8,614 nt of DNA, from the NCBI GenBank assembly GCA_964559355.1, contig CAZLHQ010000142.1:1-8614 (forward strand). The letters run 5' to 3'. The stretch comes from JAEUMD01 sp964559355. Lineage in GTDB: Bacteria; Pseudomonadota; Alphaproteobacteria; Rhizobiales; Hyphomicrobiaceae. Under the pieces are notes generated by a model. The model searched no databases. It was not told the DNA's origin and was given only the letters and a program-made list of their open reading frames with translations. A program made the position numbers and the translations under genes. Shown piece by piece: positions 5,382 through 8,614 of this stretch; within the stretch, counting starts at the first letter, position 1, and the number at the start of each line of letters is the position of its first letter.

Positions 5382-7571
5382 GTGATCAGCGGATTGCGAG
5401 TGTCGGCCGGCATGGCGATGGCGGGCCTCGTCTGGGCCGGTGCCGTCCCGTCCAGCTCGTCTGTGGACGGCCCGATAGCCGTGATCGGCGGCAGCGCGCT
5501 CGCTTCGGTGGCATTCGAGCCGGCGTCCGGCGGCCGCCTCGTCTGGCAGGCTGCGGCGCTCGCCGAGGAAAAGCTGCTGCAATCCGATCCTCTGGCTGGC
5601 ACCGGTGCGCGGGAAGCGGTATCGGCCCCTTGGCTGTCGCGTATCGAGATTGCGGCCGATGGCAGGGTTCGCTTCGAAGGGCGCGGCAGGCCCGGTAGCC
5701 GCGTCACCCTGAACCGGCATGGCCGGCCGGCGGGCAGCGCTCAGGTTTCGGCGCGCGGTGACTGGCAACTGACGCTCGACGAAGCGATCGGCGCCGGTGA
5801 ACACCGCTTCGCGACCGAAAGCGAAATGCCCGGCAATGGCGATCACGTGTTCGGCAGCGATGTTCGCATCGCCATACCGAGCGATTTCGTCACCTCGGCA
5901 AGCCGCGACCAGACGCCCGGTGGCGTCACCAGCAGTCAGCACCTGGACGGGTCGGGGGAGCGTGACCGCACTGAGGCGACGCGGCGGCGTGCGGAAGATC
6001 TGGCGCAGGATGCCTCGCGCCGCTTCTCGGAATTGCAAAACGAGCGTACGGCGCAGGCGGAACAGCCCAAGCCACCCGCAGCCCGCCCGCCCGCGACCAC
6101 GACGCCAGGATCAGGCAGCCCGGCAGGCCAAAATGCGCAGGGCGGCCCGACGTTCTGGCTGCAGGATTGGCTTGCGCGCGCCAACCGCGAGTTCCAGGGC
6201 GAGATCATGCGTCGCTTGCAGGTGCCGGGGCCCGGTGAAGTAGCAGGTGGGGTGTCCGTCGGGACTGCCGGCGACGATGCTGCCAAATCAAAGGCCGAGC
6301 GTGAACGCGCTGCGGCCAATGCCAAGGCCGACGCTGCCAAGGCCGACGCTGCCAAGGCCGACGCTGCCAAGGCCGACGCTGCCAAAGCTGAAGCTGCCAA
6401 AGCTGAAGCTGCCAAAGCTGAAGCTGAACGTGTCGCGGCGGCGCGTCGCCGGGCCGAGGAGGAGAGGAAGGCCGCAGCGGCAGCCGACGCGCGCGATGCC
6501 GAAGTAGCACGGCAGGCGGAAGCGCAACGTAAAGCCGAGGCTGTGCGCAAGGCCAACGCCGAAGCGCAGGCCAAGGCGGAGCAGGAGCGCCTCGCCGATC
6601 AAAAGCGACAAGCCGACCAGGCCCGCCAGCAAGCCGACCAGGCTCAACGCGCCAAAGCCGATGCAGAAGCAGCCGCTCGCCAACAGGCGCAGGCAGAAGC
6701 AGCCGCTCGCCAGCAGGCAGAGGCAGCAGCGGCCGCTCGTCAAAAAGCCGAACTCGATGCCGCCGATCGCAAGACTGCCGAAGCCGCAGCGGCTGCCCGT
6801 CAGAAAGAAGCGCAGGAGGCCGCTGCCCGTCAGAAATCGGCCGCCGAGGAGGCGCGACGCATCAAGGCCGACACCGAGAAAGATGCGGCGGCAGCGCTGC
6901 GGACGGCTCAGGATCGCCTCTCCCGCGAACAGCGCGAGCGCGCCCTTCTCGAGCAGGAGATTGCCGAGCGCCGCCGCCGTGCTGCTGATGCCGCCGAGCG
7001 CAAGGCGAACGAGCAACGCCTCGAGGCGTCCCGCAAGGCGCAACGTGGCGATGAGTTGAAGGCGACGACGAGAGACGCCGGCAAAGTCGCGCCGGGCCCG
7101 CTCGCTCCACCTGCTGCCGCCCCACCGCCACCAGCTTCAGCGCCGCGCCGCGATGTCGCCGCCAAGTCACCCCGTTTACGCGGCGGCGATGGCGGCGTCG
7201 ACGACGAAGAACTGAGGGGCACGCGCATCACCATCAACAGGTCACCACCGAAGCCGGCGATACGTTCCACAGACATGCCATCTCGCGGCGACGGCGAAGT
7301 GACCACACGCGCTTCCCGCCAGCCGGCCGTCGCCGGAGTGCGCATGCGTTCGACGCCACCGGCGTGCGACAATGCCGGCAACACCGTCGAGCCGCCGGCA
7401 ACCTACGTCGTCGCGCGTGGCGATAGCTTGTGGCGGATTGCGGCGCGGCACTACCGGCGCGGCCACTTGTGGCGCTACGTCTATCGCGCCAACGAGGGCA
7501 AGATCGCCGACCCCGACCTCATCTACCCCTGCCAGCGATTTCTGCTTCCCGACATCCGCTCGCGACGTTGA
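5382..7571 (+). CDS. LysM-domain envelope protein with Ig-like domain and long Ala-rich coiled coil
   Basis: The product has 729 residues from a GTG start. Residues 1-27 form a short signal peptide or anchor: Arg6, then a hydrophobic stretch (AGMAMAGLVWAGAV). About 83-168 is a beta-rich domain (RVRFEGRGRPGSRVTL, GDWQLTLDEAIGAGEHRF split by loops) resembling the bacterial Ig-like domain found beside LysM in Hyphomicrobiales proteins. A Pro-rich linker follows, then an aromatic helix FWLQDWLARANREFQ near 256-270. Residues about 300-570 are a Lys/Glu/Ala/Gln helix like TolA domain II, with 5-residue and 10-residue tandem repeats. After a Pro-rich stretch, a LysM domain occupies about 675-726 (YVVARGDSLWRIA ... 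DPDLIYPCQRFLLP), expected to bind N-acetylglucosamine of peptidoglycan. This architecture suggests an exported periplasmic protein spanning from membrane to wall. The only two cysteines are C662 and C717. It faces the LOG gene and is probably transcribed alone. Exact role unknown. Confidence 0.85.
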   Translation: MISGLRVSAGMAMAGLVWAGAVPSSSSVDGPIAVIGGSALASVAFEPASGGRLVWQAAALAEEKLLQSDPLAGTGAREAVSAPWLSRIEIAADGRVRFEGRGRPGSRVTLNRHGRPAGSAQVSARGDWQLTLDEAIGAGEHRFATESEMPGNGDHVFGSDVRIAIPSDFVTSASRDQTPGGVTSSQHLDGSGERDRTEATRRRAEDLAQDASRRFSELQNERTAQAEQPKPPAARPPATTTPGSGSPAGQNAQGGPTFWLQDWLARANREFQGEIMRRLQVPGPGEVAGGVSVGTAGDDAAKSKAERERAAANAKADAAKADAAKADAAKADAAKAEAAKAEAAKAEAERVAAARRRAEEERKAAAAADARDAEVARQAEAQRKAEAVRKANAEAQAKAEQERLADQKRQADQARQQADQAQRAKADAEAAARQQAQAEAAARQQAEAAAAARQKAELDAADRKTAEAAAAARQKEAQEAAARQKSAAEEARRIKADTEKDAAAALRTAQDRLSREQRERALLEQEIAERRRRAADAAERKANEQRLEASRKAQRGDELKATTRDAGKVAPGPLAPPAAAPPPPASAPRRDVAAKSPRLRGGDGGVDDEELRGTRITINRSPPKPAIRSTDMPSRGDGEVTTRASRQPAVAGVRMRSTPPACDNAGNTVEPPATYVVARGDSLWRIAARHYRRGHLWRYVYRANEGKIADPDLIYPCQRFLLPDIRSRR
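6321..6425 (+). repeat. Seven 15-bp tandem repeats encoding (AKADA)4(AKAEA)3
   Basis: Four identical copies of GCCAAGGCCGACGCT (6321-6380) are followed directly by three identical copies of GCCAAAGCTGAAGCT (6381-6425). The two units differ at three bases, two of them silent and one changing Asp to Glu. Codon phase is kept throughout (residues 314-348), so copy-number change would lengthen or shorten the helix without a frameshift. Confidence 0.97.
6663..6842 (+). repeat. Six degenerate 30-bp repeats encoding a 10-residue helical unit
   Basis: Units start at 6663, 6693, 6723, 6753, 6783 and 6813 and encode variants of AEAAARQQAE (for example AAAAARQKAE, QEAAARQKSA), residues 428-487. The first two copies differ at only three or so bases while later ones are more diverged, so this set is older than the 15-bp array. 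The unit extends the coiled coil with a spacing of ten rather than seven residues. Confidence 0.85.
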
Positions 7572-7856
7572 TCGCACTTGCGCCGGTGGGGGCATGTTGT
7601 CTCACGCCAAGGCGAAACTGTCGCTGTTGCCACCGTGCAATGCTGGCGCGACACGCTGGCCATCCAGACCTATTGCGCGTAATACCGCCGTGCGGAAGGA
7701 TCAAAACGTGTTCTTTATCCGCTCGGCGAGGCTGCGGCGCTAGCGTCGAATGCGTATCGGCTCGCAACACGCGGCGGCTGCGCCTCTCGTTCGACGGCAT
7801 AAGCGGACGGCGCGCCGACAAGCTGTAGCTGCGCGGGCGACGCATCAGAGGTGGAC
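7572..7856. other. Intergenic region (285 bp), no gene seen
   Basis: This stretch between the LysM gene and the ABC transporter gene holds no reading frame with a recognisable product. Frames running through it begin inside the LysM gene in other phases. I find no strong hairpin with a T-run and no clear promoter hexamers. The only confident element is AGAGGTGG at 7847-7854, the ribosome binding site of the transporter gene. Confidence 0.5.
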
Positions 7857-8614
7857 ATGGGCCAAGGCCACATCAGGGGACAGGGCACGCGCAACACGCC
7901 TACGGCACTGGGCCGGGGCGGCAAAGGGCAGTCGGATCACTGGTCCGTCTTCAAGGGCCTGCTGCCGTTCGTATGGCCACAAGGGCGACCGGATTTGCGC
8001 GTTCAGGTCGTCGCCGCTTTCGTTGTGCTGGTGCTTGCCAAGATCGTCACCGTGCTGGTGCCCGTCGTCCTCAAGATGGCGACCGATTGGCTGAGTGAGG
8101 CCGAGATCGCGCGCAACGCCAAGGAGATGTCGCTTGGTGGTTCGGTGATGTTCGGCGTCGTCGCGCTGATCGGGCTCTATGGTCTGCTTCGCGTGCTCAT
8201 GATGGTCTTGAACCAGGTGCGCGACGTGTTCTTCACCAAGGTCGGCCAGCACGCAGCGCGCGAGCTCAACAACCGCACCTTCCAGCATCTGCATCGCCTG
8301 TCGCTGCGTTTTCATCTGGAACGGCGCACTGGCGGGCTGTCGCGCATCATCGAGCGGGCGGCGCGCGGTGTCGAGCTCATCATCCGCATGGGCATCCTGC
8401 AACTCGCCCCCACCATCATCGAGCTCGCCTTGATGACGGGCCTGCTGCTCTACTATTTCGATTGGATCTATGTCGCAATCATCTACCTCACGGTCGCCGC
8501 CTACATGTTGTTCACGTTCAAGGCGTCGGAATGGCGCATCGGCATCCGCCGCGAGATGAACGAGAGCGACAACGACGCCAACACCCAGGCGATCGACAGC
8601 CTGTTGAACTTCGA
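7857..8614 (+). CDS. Atm1/HMT1-type ABC exporter, N-terminal membrane domain (3' end outside window)
   Basis: The frame is open from ATG 7857 to the window edge, giving 252 residues of the transmembrane half of a fused permease-ATPase exporter. The start follows AGAGGTGG by 2 nt. After a polar Gly-rich tail (1-28) come membrane segments at about 47-72, 97-120, 180-201 and 203-222. The loop FHLERRTGGLSRIIERA (152-168) and the stretch RREMNESDNDANTQAIDSLL (231-250) are typical of the Atm1/ABCB7/HMT1 group, where this cytoplasmic-side helix region contributes to glutathione-derivative binding. The nucleotide-binding domain must lie downstream. Members export glutathione-linked sulfur or iron-sulfur precursors, or metal-glutathione complexes, across the inner membrane as homodimers; which substrate applies here is not determined. 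Confidence 0.88.
   Translation, partial: MGQGHIRGQGTRNTPTALGRGGKGQSDHWSVFKGLLPFVWPQGRPDLRVQVVAAFVVLVLAKIVTVLVPVVLKMATDWLSEAEIARNAKEMSLGGSVMFGVVALIGLYGLLRVLMMVLNQVRDVFFTKVGQHAARELNNRTFQHLHRLSLRFHLERRTGGLSRIIERAARGVELIIRMGILQLAPTIIELALMTGLLLYYFDWIYVAIIYLTVAAYMLFTFKASEWRIGIRREMNESDNDANTQAIDSLLNF

Noticed and set aside
6321..6425. Tandem repeats as a CRISPR array
   Set aside because: The 15-bp units are directly adjacent with no spacers and lie in frame inside a coding region.
6288..7043. Minus-strand frames with striking Leu/Gly/Phe or QLQLW repeats over the LysM gene
   Set aside because: The repeats are only the reverse reading of the Ala-rich coding repeats of the real gene on the plus strand.

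Overview
The window looks like a piece of a draft chromosome scaffold from a GC-rich alphaproteobacterium, probably of the order Hyphomicrobiales (rhizobia/Hyphomicrobium-like). I infer this from the codon use (mostly G or C in third positions), from the TIGR00730-type LOG protein, the MeaB GTPase and the Atm1-type ABC transporter, and above all from a large Ala-rich coiled-coil protein ending in a LysM domain of a style I associate with that order. No phage, plasmid, CRISPR, tRNA or insertion-sequence signature is visible. A run of exactly 100 N (1172-1271) marks a scaffold gap.

Layout. Plus strand, 1-2543: the 3' end of cysS (cysteinyl-tRNA synthetase); a GNAT acetyltransferase whose GTG start overlaps the cysS stop; then a citramalate synthase gene (cimA) that is interrupted twice, by the scaffold gap and by an in-frame TAG at 2175-2177. 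Reading resumes in the same frame after the TAG and runs to 2543 through the rest of the C-terminal regulatory domain. Next comes a PilZ-domain protein (2660-3223) preceded by two perfect palindromes. It converges, across 29 bp holding a small hairpin, on a minus-strand pair: a LOG-family phosphoribohydrolase (4976-4269) followed by the MeaB/ArgK GTPase (4221-3253). A 405-bp divergent intergenic region with an extended -10-like element separates these from a 729-residue, plus-strand LysM protein (5382-7571) that contains two sets of tandem repeats. After a 285-bp gap with no recognisable gene comes the 5' part of an Atm1/HMT1-type ABC exporter (7857 onward), cut by the window edge.

Functionally this is mostly ordinary accessory-light chromosome: translation (cysS), isoleucine-precursor supply (cimA), cyclic-di-GMP response (PilZ), cobalamin-enzyme maintenance (meaB), nucleotide-monophosphate turnover (LOG), cell-envelope organisation (LysM protein) and thiol/Fe-S or heavy-metal export (atm1-like). 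I see no evidence of a new multi-gene system. The observations most worth a second look are the broken cimA, whose stop removes most of the feedback domain, and the homogenised 15-bp repeats in the LysM protein gene.
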